Part shown: piece after piece, positions 10,891 through 22,535 of the stretch
Position numbering within the stretch: the stretch's first letter is position 1
Layout: every line of letters starts with the position of its first letter
Source of the DNA: Botryosphaeria dothidea
Lineage: Eukaryota > Ascomycota > Dothideomycetes > Botryosphaeriales > Botryosphaeriaceae
Reading direction: 5' to 3'
Assembly (NCBI GenBank): GCA_011503125.2
Contig: WWBZ02000082.1
Location: forward strand, 1,116,001-1,180,000
DNA length: 64,000 bases
The notes under the pieces: model-generated
Told to the model about the DNA's origin: nothing
Seen by the model: only the letters and a program-made list of their open reading frames with translations
Database searches by the model: none
Program-made: the position numbers and the translations under genes

Positions 10891-12617
10891 TGTGGTGGTG
10901 AGAGGGGATAAGAGTGTGGTGTGAGGTGTTTGGGACGAGGGAAGAAGGCTGCTGCTATCGGCTTGAGGGAAGGAGGTCGAATTGGCGGGGTAGAAGGGGA
11001 AGGCAAGAGTGTGGAGCAGCGGGGAGAGGGAGATGGAAGGTGTGGAGGGTCGGGGTCCCCTCCTTTTTAAACAATGGGTTACGAGATGTGGCTGCGGAAG
11101 CGACGGGGTGCTAAGGTGGTCTGAGACGTTTGTCTGTCGGTGAGCATGCTGACCTGGACGGTACACAAACAACTGCATTGGTAGAGCTTACCGGAAGGAT
11201 TGTAGCTGCCGTTGTGCCTGCAGCAGCGTCCCGTGTTGCAGAATGCGCCTGTCACTGGTCGTCCGACCCTGTGGCAGCCACATTGCTCTAAGTAGTCGAC
11301 GACGTATCATATCGGAGGGCGCCGGGGGTTGTGCTGCTGTGCCCCGCGGCGGGGTTACGACCAGCCCCAACCCTGCGGATCATCTTCGGCCTTGGTTCCT
11401 GGATGAGGGAATTGTTTCGGTGACACTTAACCCTATCTTCTCACGTTCGTAGACAGAAACCTGAGCTGATCCAAGGGTACGGCCCTTCACTTTCAAAATC
11501 AGATCAGGACCGCTGTGGGAGCTTTATCACCAGAAACGTGCTACACTTGCGTCCAGACGAATGTTTCCACTCTCCATGGCAAAGAAAGCTTGCAATTGAG
11601 ACCGACCTCGTATATTTCTGATGAGCCATTTTGTACTAACTGAACTGGCGGTACTAGAAAATAAGACGCAGTGTTGCAGCTCATTGAATCTTCTCCTCAC
11701 TGGAAACATTAAGCTTGCCACTAGATACACCACTATCACCAAGAGAAACCCAATTTCAATCTCTCGCCATCTCATCCTTAGCACCTAATTGAACACACCA
11801 TTCGGACAATGAACCGACTCTACCAGTAGCTTTTTTTCAGACAGCAAAGTGAAGGAAGAAAGGGGAAGGCTGCGTGTTTATCATCTTCAATTTGAGAAAA
11901 GGAAGACAAAAATCGAATAGTAGCCAGCCTAGCGAACCAAAAGAAAACGAAATTTGGGAAAGGCAATCTTTTTTCGAATGTTCGTGTAAATTTCGCGCGG
12001 GGTATTAGAAGCATCAAAAAACACAACTAAAGACTCCCTCCCCTACCACCACTTTGTCACCTTTGATGACGATGATTTCCTTTGCTTCGCAACCTGAAGA
12101 AGTCCCGGAGATCTCTCCGTCCCATACAAAAGACAAAAAGAAAAATTTAAAGTCCTCTCCCCAAATATTTGCGCCATTCCTCCGTGCTTTACTCCTGTAG
12201 AAAGACGGACGAGAAGCTTGGTTTGAAAGCATAGAAAATGAGAGAGAAAGTGAAAGGCAGTAAACGAACAGCGAGAGCGGCCATGAAAAAAAAAAGGCTC
12301 GCAGGTAGGCTAGCAACCTGTCAAGGAGACGACCGCCTAATCGATGACCACAACACCATCCCAGAAGATCCCCCAGAAAGAAGCACAAAGAAATTGAAAC
12401 GCCAGTGATTTCGCCACTTTCCATTCGCCGCCGATTTTTGCTTCGCCTCGTTGGGCGGCTGATATTCGAACAAGAGAAGGCCGGCTTACCTCCTAACTCC
12501 TTACCAATCGACGGAATGTTCCCGTTCTTTTTCCACGGCCAGCCCCAAAACCTCTGTCCATCCACCCACCCACCAATCTCTCTTCTACTGTCCAACCTGA
12601 CATCTCTCCATCTTTTT
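10891..12617. other. Gene-poor 1.7 kb between JHD1 3' end and thymidine phosphorylase start
   Basis: Contains the leader and promoter of the thymidine phosphorylase (to about 11180), a degenerate copy of the inverted-repeat family at 11514-11579, and A/T-tract-rich sequence (11830-12300) that is probably 3' flank of the demethylase gene. No additional gene is supported. Confidence 0.45.
11514..11579. repeat. Degenerate MITE-like inverted-repeat copy
   Basis: The right end GTCCAGACGAATGTTTCCAC followed by TCTCCATGG matches the right end of the complete copy at 49945-50031. The left end (GTGGGAGCTTTATCACCAG) is only a diverged partner. Shares the family core CGTCCRGACGAATGYTTC. Confidence 0.6.
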
Positions 12618-15600
12618 TTACCTGCTTCCCCTCCTCCTCAATCCCCTCTCCTCTCCCATAATCTCCCTGATCAACCGCATGCTAGCCTCATCCTCCTCGG
12701 GCACAACCCCTTGAGATGCACTCATCGCCCTCGGCATCGGCATGTTTGCGCCCTCGCTCCTGACGCTCCCTCTTCCAACACTGGCCGACACATCTAAATC
12801 GATACTCGCATTCGACTGTCGCCGCTGTCGGTTCGGGGTAGCTACCGCGTTACCCTGCTTACTCGCATTCGAGAGGCCTGGGGTTTGGCTCTTTGTTCGA
12901 GCTTTCTGCGTTGAAGGTGGCTGTGATTGCCTGCCTGTGCTGCTGACAGTAGAGAAGCGCTCCACAGGCCGAGACGTACGGGAGGAATGCCGGCGCTCGG
13001 ATGGCGATTCAAGGACGGGTTGGACGTCCAGGGTTTGGCGAGCCTTCTCAGGAGAGGAATTGGCTAGGTCGGTGAGCGGTGATGAGGGTGCTACGCCGTT
13101 GGGTGCGTCAACTGCCGGTGCGGGATGGGCTGACTTGACTGGAGAGTGCGAAGATTCTACCGGGAGTGGTCGATCTGGCTCCTTCTCCGTAGTCGGGATC
13201 GCGATATCACTTGCGGGAGTAGGTTCCACAGGATCAGGCTGTGCCAGAGGCTCAGTATCTTCAATACCGTTGACCATAATTTCGTCCCTGTTCTCCGCGG
13301 CATGAACTGAGTAGCTTTGCAGAACGGGGTCGATCGCCCCATTTATTGGTTCCACCGGAGGGGCATCGGGCATGGAGATATCTGCAGCAGTCTCCACTGG
13401 TGCCTGTAGTTGAGGTTCCGGTTCCGGTTCCGGTTCCGATTCCTTCGGGGGCTGGCCATTCGGAATAACGTCATGGTCAAAGAGAGATACTCCACTTGGT
13501 AAGCTGATACTTGGCCGAGACTCCTTCTTAGGCTTCTTGAACGCATCACCCTCCTCCCCAGCACCGCTGACACGCCGCTTCTTGGAACTTTGAGTTCCCC
13601 GTGGGATTGGGGCTTCTTGGGCCTTGACGGGATCGATGTTTCCATGTTCATCATGGATACAGCGGCGCTAAACACCCGTCAGTTACACTGAAATCATGGT
13701 CCCTATTCTGTGAAGACATACCTTGCTTTTGCGACAGTCTAAGCACGCCTTGCTTCGTCCGCGCTTACCGTCCGGAGTTTCCTGTGGAGGCGGCCCCTCC
13801 AAGCCGGTTGTAAGGACTGTCGAAAGCGGAGTCTCTATTTTCGGAACCCCGTTCAAGGAGGTATTGTTGGCTGAACTTGGAATAACGACTGCGACCATTT
13901 GGGTACTGGGGCGCCTCTCTCCAATCTTACTTGGTGTATTGAGATTTGGAGACGAGACTTCATCCTTGTGCTTACACCTGATTCTGCGCTTCCGGCAGGC
14001 ATCGCACGCAATGCGTTTGGGGCCAAGCACCGAAGTCTTCGGGGTGCTGGTGTGCTTCACCGGCTGGCCAGGTGATTCATCACCACCATCGGACTCCGCC
14101 TCTTGTGCCTTCTTCTGTTGTCTGGCAGACATACGCTCAGGAAGACGAAATGCGTCGATGAAAGCCTTGCGCTCAAGTCTTTTCAGTGCGGCGGCGCTTA
14201 GCTTCTTCTCTCCTCCCGATTCGCCAAGTTCAGGGAGAACAGCATCAGGATGAGCCCATTGCGGGATGTCTTCATTCCCACGCTTCCAAGCCACCCACAT
14301 AGCGAAGGTCTTGATAATCTCGAGCGGGTCTCCAAAGCCTTTAGGGATGGACTTGGTAACAGCGTTCCGAACCTCAACTGTGATTCCTTCTACGCGGCCT
14401 TGAGAAATCATGACAGTGCGGAATATGTAGCTTACGAGGTCCGGTAACCCTTCGAGTTCGCTGCGGGAATAGTATCTAGCGTTGTAGTTTTCCGGGCCTA
14501 GGTCAGAGTTGTGTCCGAATTTGTTGGGTTCCATGTAGATCAGTGTCTCGCGATGGAATTGCTTGCCCTCAAAGAAAAGTTGCATAACCGGTTGTGGAAG
14601 GGGGTCGCGTTGCAGATACTGCAAGACCGTATACCAATGAACTTTCTGGAAATGAGGGTATCGGAATTTTCTGGCAACCTTCGTGTTCTTTTCGATCTCA
14701 GCGACGCGGATTTGCATTCCATAGTTGAGTCTTGTAAGGAAGTTTCCGCCAATGACCAAGCTGTTCTCTGGGGTCCATACAGCGTGAATCCATCCGGACG
14801 GAATGAGCATAGTATCTCCTTCGGAGAGATCAACTCGGTAGCATTCCTTGGTCTCGTCCGCAAGAAAAGTCCAGTTTTGGGCCTGGGACAGACACCAATC
14901 TTCGTATTTCTTCAGGTGCTGTTTCTTTGGCGGAATGAAGAAGAAAGTCTTCTTGCCTTTGATGATGTGATAGTACACCGAAGATCCTCCAAAGTCGATA
15001 TGGAAATCCGTGTAGCAATCGGCCACAGACATGAGGCAGTAGAACTGCACCTTCGGAAAGACTCCTTTTGCTGTCTCCTCTTCTGGCCACACGGCGTCTT
15101 GAAGGTCAAGATCTCGTACAACCTTCGGCCGGCGGATCAAACGTCCAAGCTTGCTGTGGGAGATCTCAAGGCTTATGACGTTGCGAACAGGCTTGTCACC
15201 CTCTTCTTCGTAGTAATCCGCCCATTTGCTCATATTCCATCTTTTGTCTTCGCCCTCCTGTGACTTCACATCGATGACTTCGACCTTTTCTTCGGGGCCA
15301 TAAAGTTCCGCGACGCGCCGTACAGTCAAACCCTGGGGGATGACCATGTCAAGACAATCCTGGCCTTCATCAGGAACAGTCTCGTACTCCACATCCTCGT
15401 AGAACCCGTCAGATTGCTCTTCCTGTCCCTGATCAACAGTCGAGGTGTCAGTCGTCTTCGTCTGAACTCCCGGGAGGGTTGGTCGAGGATTCCAACACGC
15501 AGGAATGACAATGGGCTCTTTGAAACCACCACCCTTCTCCAAGTTCTCCGCGGTGATAAGCTCCGGCCGCATACGTGGAAAGGTCTCCGGTTGAAATTTG

Positions 15601-17506
15601 AATGCTCCTTCCTTGATCAGCTGAATGTAGTGATGCTCATGCTCATCCTCAGAAGTGCGGAAAACTCCTTCGTTCAGGCCAGCGTAGTCCACCCGTACTC
15701 CGGCTTGGGCGCGCCTCGATTTGCGAACAACTGGCCGAGTCAGTATAAGACACTAAAAAAGGCAGTGATGTATCGATGCTCACATGTTGTAGGACCGAAC
15801 TTTGGTCTACAGCTGCGACAGAAATACTTGTCCACGCTGCTCACTTCCTTTGCGTTCTTGAAACCCGCACAGGCGAAGTGATACCAGTTCTGGCATCCGT
15901 TGCATCCAATCCATTGGTCTTTTTGACCTGTTGAAGGCCCCCGAGAGAACTTGCAGCCGGCACAAATGGTAACTTCCTCCTCGGAACCACCTGGTGGTGG
16001 CTGACCTGAATCCAATGCTGGTCTGATTGTCATCGAAGTCTCAGCAGGCACTGATGATGCTCTTCCAGAGTCCGGTCTATTCTCGCTTTCTGCAGCCGGG
16101 AGATTGTACACTCCGAAAGAGCTACGTCGCCTCGCCTTCATAGCGTCTGCCCGTGCTTGCGAAATGTCGTAATTGGGCTGTTGGATTTGACCTAATGCGC
16201 TCGACTGCTTACGCTCTGAAGCTGATGGCTCTCCAGGTTCGCCGGGAAGGCTCTGAGGCGAGTGCAACTGATCAGAGCCATCTTCCTTCCAGGGAACCAA
16301 CATGCCGTCATTGTTGCTCGCGGCGACCTTGCTGGTCTTCTTACTGCCAGCAGTCTTGCTTCGAGGACCCCGTGGCTTTCCTTTCGGCCAGCCTTGACCC
16401 CTTCCTTTCTTATGTTCGACATAGTTGCCGCGGATAGCGTGAGCGTTTGACGGATCGTACGTTTCATCAGGCGGTGTGTGCGTCTGCACTGCGGACAAGT
16501 TCGGGTGGCCAAATTTAGCTTCGCTGACTTCTGATCCGTTGAGAAGAGGCTCGGGCTTAGGTGCGGAAAACGAGTTGGCATGTGGGCGGGTCCGGTGCTG
16601 TCCGTCTATGGACCCATGATATTGAGCATCTGCCGGTCGTTGAGACTGATGGTGGGCAACCTCATATAATGAGGATATTCCAGTCTGACTGTAGTGAGCT
16701 TGCGGGGCTGCAATTGATCTTCGTCCGCCGCGAGAGCTGTCTATGCTGCCGTTCCTGAGACCCAACAGGACCTGTGCAATATCCATCTCATCGTTCGTCT
16801 GAGGTGCGGCGTATGACACCTGCTCATGATATACCGGATACCCGTTTTGGGAGGCTTGCTCAAGGTTGTAGGACCACTGGACCGCAGGTGCTTGAGTGTG
16901 ACTCGTAGCTGGTCTAGCTGCACTATGTGCATACTGTTCAGATGGCGCAACCTCTGAGCGCGCGCGCTTAGAGGGCCGCTCATCACATCCGTAGCCATGG
17001 TCGAAGCCGTAGTTGTAGCCTTGGGTATGGCGGTAGTTATGGCCATCCGAAACAGCATGGGAGTGCCGTGAGCTGCTAGCGGTCGGGCGCGAGGAGCGTG
17101 GAGAAGGTTGAGAATGGACAGGAAGCACGGCCGGCGGCGCGAAGACAAGACTTGGTGCCATAGAAGAGGCGATATCGGCAAGCGCATCTATGGGCGAGCC
17201 GTGAGAGGATGACCGGCTGCCATGGCCGTTGGTCTGGCGCGACGACGGAGGCGCCCTTTCAGCTTTTACGCTGAGGACCTTCTCAGAGCTCATCCGCTGG
17301 CCGGGATGAGAATTGTTCACCGACCAGCCGTAGTTCTGGAGGGCTTCGACAAGCCCACTCGCGCCGTTGTTGGGGAACAATGGGCCATCTTTGTATGCGG
17401 TGGGGTAGGTGGGTGTGAGCGGTTCGACAAAACGGAGGATGGGCGACGGTGTGCGAGGTGGATGCGGAGCGTCGGAGACAGGCTGCTTGAAGCTGGAGAG
17501 CTTCAT
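12618..17506 (-). CDS. JmjC histone lysine demethylase, JHD1/KDM2 type, with PHD finger
   Basis: Predicted Fe(II)/2-oxoglutarate dioxygenase that removes H3K36 methyl marks. Exons 15784-17506, 13722-15730 and 12618-13667, with introns of 53 and 54 bp, give about 1593 residues. A disordered N-terminus (MKLSSFKQPVSDAPHPPRTP) leads to a PHD finger at about 515-570 (ICAGCKFSRG, QWIGCNGCQNWYHFACAGF, YFCRSCRPKFG). The JmjC domain carries the iron triad H818-x-D820 (CYTDFHIDFGG) and H890 (SGWIHAVWTPENS). Two short Cys clusters follow, C1150-x2-C-x6-C and C1237-x2-C-x6-C, each like the first half of a fungal zinc cluster; the second is split by intron 2 (CLDCRKSK then RRC). The tail is Ser/Pro-rich with an EPEPEPEP run. 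I preferred the ATG at 17506, though the frame is open to 17590. It is divergent from SF3B6. Confidence 0.9.
13414..13443 (-). repeat. Hexanucleotide repeat inside the demethylase gene
   Basis: Five tandem GGTTCC-type units on the + strand (the last is GATTCC), encoding alternating Glu-Pro in the C-terminal tail of the JmjC protein. Likely length-variable between strains. Confidence 0.8.
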
Positions 17507-18808
17507 TGTGGCGGAGAGGCAGCGCGGAGGCGCGGGCGAGGGCGAGCGGGTGCGAAAGGACCTCGGAGGTCCGCAAAGAGTGAGGACCACCGGCTAGGGC
17601 GCGCCGAGGGCTGCAGTCGATCGGTCGAGGCGCTGAGAGGGCATTCCCGGATTTGCAAGAAAAGTGAAGCGCCCAGCTCACGGCGACGCGTGGTCGTTGG
17701 CGGTGTTGGGGACGGCGCCGAGCGAGGGGAGGTCGGCGGAGGTGGTGGTGGTGTAAGAGGCAGCGCGGCTTGCGGAGGATTGATGGCACCGCAGCAAAGG
17801 CGCATCAACAATCGCACCAGACGCTCTAGCATGCTGCGCCCGCCCGCACCACTACCCGCGCAGGACCATCAGCACCTCACGAATGCTCTAATCATGTCAC
17901 ACTCGCTGCGGGAGTCTTCATTACCATGTGCTGCGTCTGCTTGCGCCGTTGCTTGGTCGCGGTCCACAAGCAGCCGCCGCGGGCACCGTCGCACACGCCT
18001 CGGGCGTCTGCGACATCACTTTTGCTTGCACCATGGGTCTATCTAGGAAGCTGCCGCTAGGCCCAGCACAGCCGGCCTCAAGAATCCATTGTCCGCACCC
18101 GCCGCCAGCTCGAGCGGCTGCGGTGACTCCGTTGTTGCGCCTCCCACCCCGGGCCGTGTCAACGGCGAGCATTGTCTGGGAGCGAGCGCGGGGCGCGGCT
18201 AACTGGTGGCGGGGTCGCAGTCGTCCTGGATGCAGGCGCGGTTATTGAGGACGAGAGAATGGACGCGCGCACAATGGGCCAGCAGCGGAGTGAATTGAGC
18301 GACTGCAGTACTCGGGTGAACCGCAAGAGTGAGGCGGCCGGGACCAGCCCGTATGACTGCAATGAGCGTGAAGCTGCTCGTGCGTATTGGTTGTTACCAA
18401 AAATCGACCCCCTTAGAACCTCCGATGCGCTTCAAGGTTGCTCGAGGACGGGGGGTCCACCAATGCATTGATGCAAAGGCTAAAACCACTCCTGTAGTGC
18501 ATTGCGAGCTTCACGGTTTCTAGCATCTTCGACTCGTCGACTTCCGCGCCTCTCAGTGAATATCAGAGGTGGGCGCGCATCCATCGAAGGGGTGCACCTG
18601 CCTTGGCTGCACGCGTAACTTTCCGCATTTGACCGAGTGACTAAGATTCGATTGGTTCCCGTGATCAGATCTGCCGACGTGCTCCCGATCGTCAACTACA
18701 TGCGAGCGCCTCCCCGCCAGAGCCTCCTCTATCCACCTCTCTGCTCTTCGGAGTCCAAACGTCTCCCACACATAACCCGGAACCTCATCCACACCTGCTA
18801 GCCAAGCT
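17507..18808. other. Divergent promoter region of JHD1 and SF3B6
   Basis: 1.3 kb of GC-rich sequence between two divergent starts. The open frames inside it are compositional and show no family features. No repeat or RNA gene was recognised. Confidence 0.45.
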
Positions 18809-19466
18809 ATGAGTCGCGGCGGAAAGCTTGCCCCAGAAGTCAACCGGTGAGCCACTTCGCTGCAAGGCGTGACACATTCGGCGCGCGCCACGAAGCTCTA
18901 CCTACCATGTCTGCTAACGCGCTATCTGCATAGAGCTCTCTTCGTAAAGAACCTGAGGTACGATTCGCGTCGCCGCTCTTTCCGCCTGACGCGGCTGCCC
19001 GTGCTGACTACTCTCCTAGCTATAACGTTTCCCCGGAAGAGCTCTTCGACCTGTTCGGCAAGTTCGGCCCTGTTCGGTATGTCGCAGCCTCACTTCTCGC
19101 CGACGTCACTTTCATAGCCGCGCCTGCACAAACTCCCTTTACTGACTCGTCCGTCTTGCAGCCAAATCCGCCAGGGCATTGCGAACAATACCAAGGGCAC
19201 TGCATTCGTCGTTTATGAAGACGTGATGGACGCCAAGCAAGCCTGCGACAAGCTCAACGGCTTCAACTTCCAGAACCGCTACCTCGTCGGTATGTTCTAA
19301 ATCGCCTGCTCAAGCTCGCATCCGGGCGACTCGCGAAATGATATAAGCTAACAGTCGCGTGACAGTACTATATCACCAGCCCGAGAAGATGTCCAGGTCG
19401 AAAGATGACAGCAACCACCGCGCATCCGATCTAGAACCTGGCAAGATGAGGAACGGGGTCGAATAG
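18809..19466 (+). CDS. Splicing factor 3B subunit 6 (SF3b14/p14)
   Basis: U2 snRNP SF3b subunit with a single RRM that contacts SF3B1 near the branch-point adenosine. Five small exons fit (18809-18846, 18934-18957, 19020-19076, 19162-19289, 19366-19466) and give 115 residues, the usual size. The protein starts [20 protein letters not shown], where ALFVKNL is RNP2. It continues [20 protein letters not shown], and RNP1 is [24 protein letters not shown] precedes a polar tail ending GKMRNGVE. Introns are 87, 62, 85 and 76 bp, and exon 2 is only 24 nt. Single exons are too short to appear as convincing open frames, so the gene is easily missed. Which of two nearby AG sites is the last acceptor was decided by frame and homology. 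Confidence 0.92.
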
Positions 19467-20406
19467 CATGAGGCGAGATCCGCGGGACACAACTCCTGTG
19501 GAGGCCGGGCACCCCAGGCACTGGCTGCCACGATGGAGCCCGCGGGTCTCACGGTGACGACGAAGAGAACCAAACGGACAACTGTACGCTTTAGCATGGA
19601 TACCAAGCCGGCGGCGTCGGCTGCCAGCAGCATCACTTCTTCATCTTCCTCTTCTTCGACTTCCACTTCCACTTCGACCAACAAGCGGAATTCTGAAGTT
19701 TCATCTTCCGGCAGCAACAACCAGCAGCGGCCGAAACTTTCCAAACGGGGTCCAGGTTGGGATTCTGCTCATAAGCTTATTACACGATTCACCTGGTCGG
19801 CGTTGAAGGGTTCTCAGGCTCAGCCGGTTCGTGGATGAACGAGCTCATCTTGTGGCTTCGATAACGGGCATTTCTGAGCTTGCTTATTTGGGTATTCCCC
19901 AGTTCTTTGCAGATTAAGATTGCTGCTTATGGAACGCAGCTTTTCCTTTACAAATTGAGTAGGGCAGACAAATCAAGTATTGCCCGACGGTGGCATTGCA
20001 AAGTTACAAATTTGGGGTTCACCAATGTGGTTTTTTCGTTGACTTTTGAATGGTGACGTTCGCAGGTCGGATCACTGAGATTCGCGAGAGCCTCGAGCGT
20101 GCTCTGAACTGAGCTGTACGCTTGATCAGATAAGAAAGATCTGCTAAAACATCACAGAAACCAACACTCACTATCCAGCAACGCGACCTTCTCAAACTTG
20201 GTGGATTTCCTAGCCCAACGACCACTGTCCCTCCCTTCAAGGTCAAGTCGTGACCGAGGCAGTCGAGCAATACCCCTGGAACTCAACCATAAAACACACC
20301 GCTTGATCCGGAATCACGCGATAACGACCCAACATTTTAGACTAGGATGATTTCTCAGGCACGGAAGACAATCGGCCATATCCGCTTGGTAACCGCCGAT
20401 GCACTC

Positions 20407-20481
20407 CGTGGGGATTCATCCGGACGCAATTGTTCAGAAAGACTGATTACACATACCTCCGGATGAATGCTTCCACTCACG
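20407..20481. repeat. MITE-like inverted-repeat copy
   Basis: 75 bp. The left end CGTGGGGATTCATCCGGACG pairs with the reverse complement of the right end (CGTGAGTGGAAGCATTCATCC). It has the same terminal core as the copies at 22450, 49945 and 59128. Interior not coding. Confidence 0.7.
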
Positions 20482-22449
20482 ATGAAGCTGCAATTGTTGA
20501 AGACCATTGCTGTGAACAGTCCATCGGCTGCGATACCCTCCTATATGTGCCGGAGAACAGTGCATCGTCAGCGTATCTGAGTGCACACGTGGGAATCGAA
20601 CATAGCATGAACTGAACGAGCTCACCTGTGCCACTTCTTGTCGATCCTATCGTTGCATCCAACCTCATTGAACCGTGTCCTCAAGAGCTCAAATTCGTTC
20701 TGTACTTATGCTTCAACTCTTACGTTGATGATCCCAAGCTAACGCCCAAGGACTCTCTACAAAGGCACGACCTCAGACTTGGGCAAAGTAATGTAACAGC
20801 TTCCACGGTTTCGTTACCTGGTGTGCATCTATCAGTTCTCGACACAACCATTCCAAAGTAGACGGCGATTTGAAAAGGAAGCCTGAAGAGAAATTCGGCC
20901 TTCTGATTCTTATCGATTTTTGGTCTTCTTCTGGGAACGTACGAGTCGCTCTCGGGCATCATCAAGAGCTAAGACTACGACAACCTACTAAAGCCGAGAC
21001 CTTTCAGAATCAGTACGGGTTTGGTTACGATGATCCGCGAGCCGTCCTTCAGTGCTATTCTGGAACTTTCTACAAATATGTCGAAGTTGTGAAGGACAAC
21101 GCGGTCATGTGAGGCTTTAGACTGTGCAAGCTCTCGAAGCAGTGCTCATTGGCGGTATCGCCAAAGGCAACGCCATTCACATTGGTCTTTCCATGCCACC
21201 GATGCGGGTTGACCTGATATATTTTCGATAACCTTCAACGCAGAACGAAAGTTGAAGGAGATCATAGTGGCGACAACGGACGAGATCCAGAAATGGTGGG
21301 AAATACAACCCAGTCGAAGCTGATTCCCGAACATGTCAGGACTGCAGCTCAAGGGTATGTTGATTTCCTTTCGATAAAATGGATTGGGATAGTTGCAAGA
21401 CAATCAAGGATATCTGGGGACTATTTATCCAAGTTGCTGCAGACGATCAACTGAGCAGAGTGCCTAGTTTGAGCTCCACCAGATTCGAAAGTCCTATGCT
21501 GGAACCAGCTTCTACTGCGTCCCACAAAGCGCAAAAATAGTCCGTAACTGACGCCTGAACAAAAGACAACCACAGTCCTACGCCCTGTGTCAATTCGCCG
21601 GAGGTCACATCCATGTTGCGCAAGACGGCGAAGGACTTCTCTGCTGCTCTCTCCTTCATCAACAACAGTAGAAGAGCCGAGTGGTGGTACTGGCGACGAG
21701 AGCGAGCTGCCTTCGATCGCAAACTGGGTGGACTTCATGCAGACCATGATGCATGTGGCGACAGTCAACGAACCGCGCCAACACACCCTGTTCAACAGAT
21801 CACTCGGGATCCTGCGCAATAAACTTCCCGAGTCCAGCAACGAGATCAGGATACGAATACAGTATTTACTCCATAGCCATGCTTGATAATGAAAGCGAGT
21901 TCTTAAGGTCGAGGTGGTAGAGTTTCTCAGCTCAAATCCACTACCAAAAGTCCTTCTAACTCACGCCGTCCTGACCCCAATTCAAAGACATCGCTCCAAT
22001 TTTACACCATGATCTTCGTCAGCACTGCACCCCCGCTTAAGTACCACGGCTCTTGTCTCGGTTGCCAGTTCTCTCACTCGCTGTCACCACCAAGCTTCAC
22101 CGGACCGTTATCCCTCAGCCCACTCACACCCATGGCACACTCCCACCTCACCGCGCCGCTCCTCCCGTCCAAATAAGCTTACCCCTTAGCTTCCACCATC
22201 CCTGAGCTCAACTTCAATGCAGTAAAGACGCTCCCCGATGATGGCGCAATGACCCTTGCGGCGATCTCCGACGAGTCAGGTATGGGGAAGGGGAGGTGTG
22301 TACGCGTCAGCACCACTACCGTTTCGAGCAATAACCAACACGCTCCCGGGAACTCCAGAGAACGGCACGTGTGGAGAGGGGCACCGCAATCCAAAGCTTA
22401 ATATGATCTTCACATCAACGGGTCAGACAAAGGTCTAATCCAGGCTGCT

Positions 22450-22535
22450 GTGGGGTGTGGGAGCATCCGTCCGGCCGCATGTGAGTTGCATTTCCGGTCA
22501 AAGGAGCTATGCGGACGGATACTTCCACTCTCCAT
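22450..22535. repeat. MITE-like inverted-repeat copy
   Basis: 86 bp. The left end GTGTGGGAGCATCCGTCCG pairs with the right end, whose reverse complement is GAGTGGAAGTATCCGTCCG. The interior includes TTGCATTTCCGGTCAAAGGA. No flanking duplication is obvious. Confidence 0.7.

Noticed and set aside
14511..15263. 250-codon open frame on the + strand
   Set aside because: Antisense of the JmjC exon.
19533..19838. Ser/Thr-rich open frame just after SF3B6
   Set aside because: Low-complexity TCT/ACT repeats explain it; no start context, domain or splice partner recognised.
21587..21886. Possible gene fragment (frame containing TMMHVATVNEPRQHTLFNRS)
   Set aside because: No domain recognised, weak start and no supporting exon. 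Could be a decayed fragment but unsupported.
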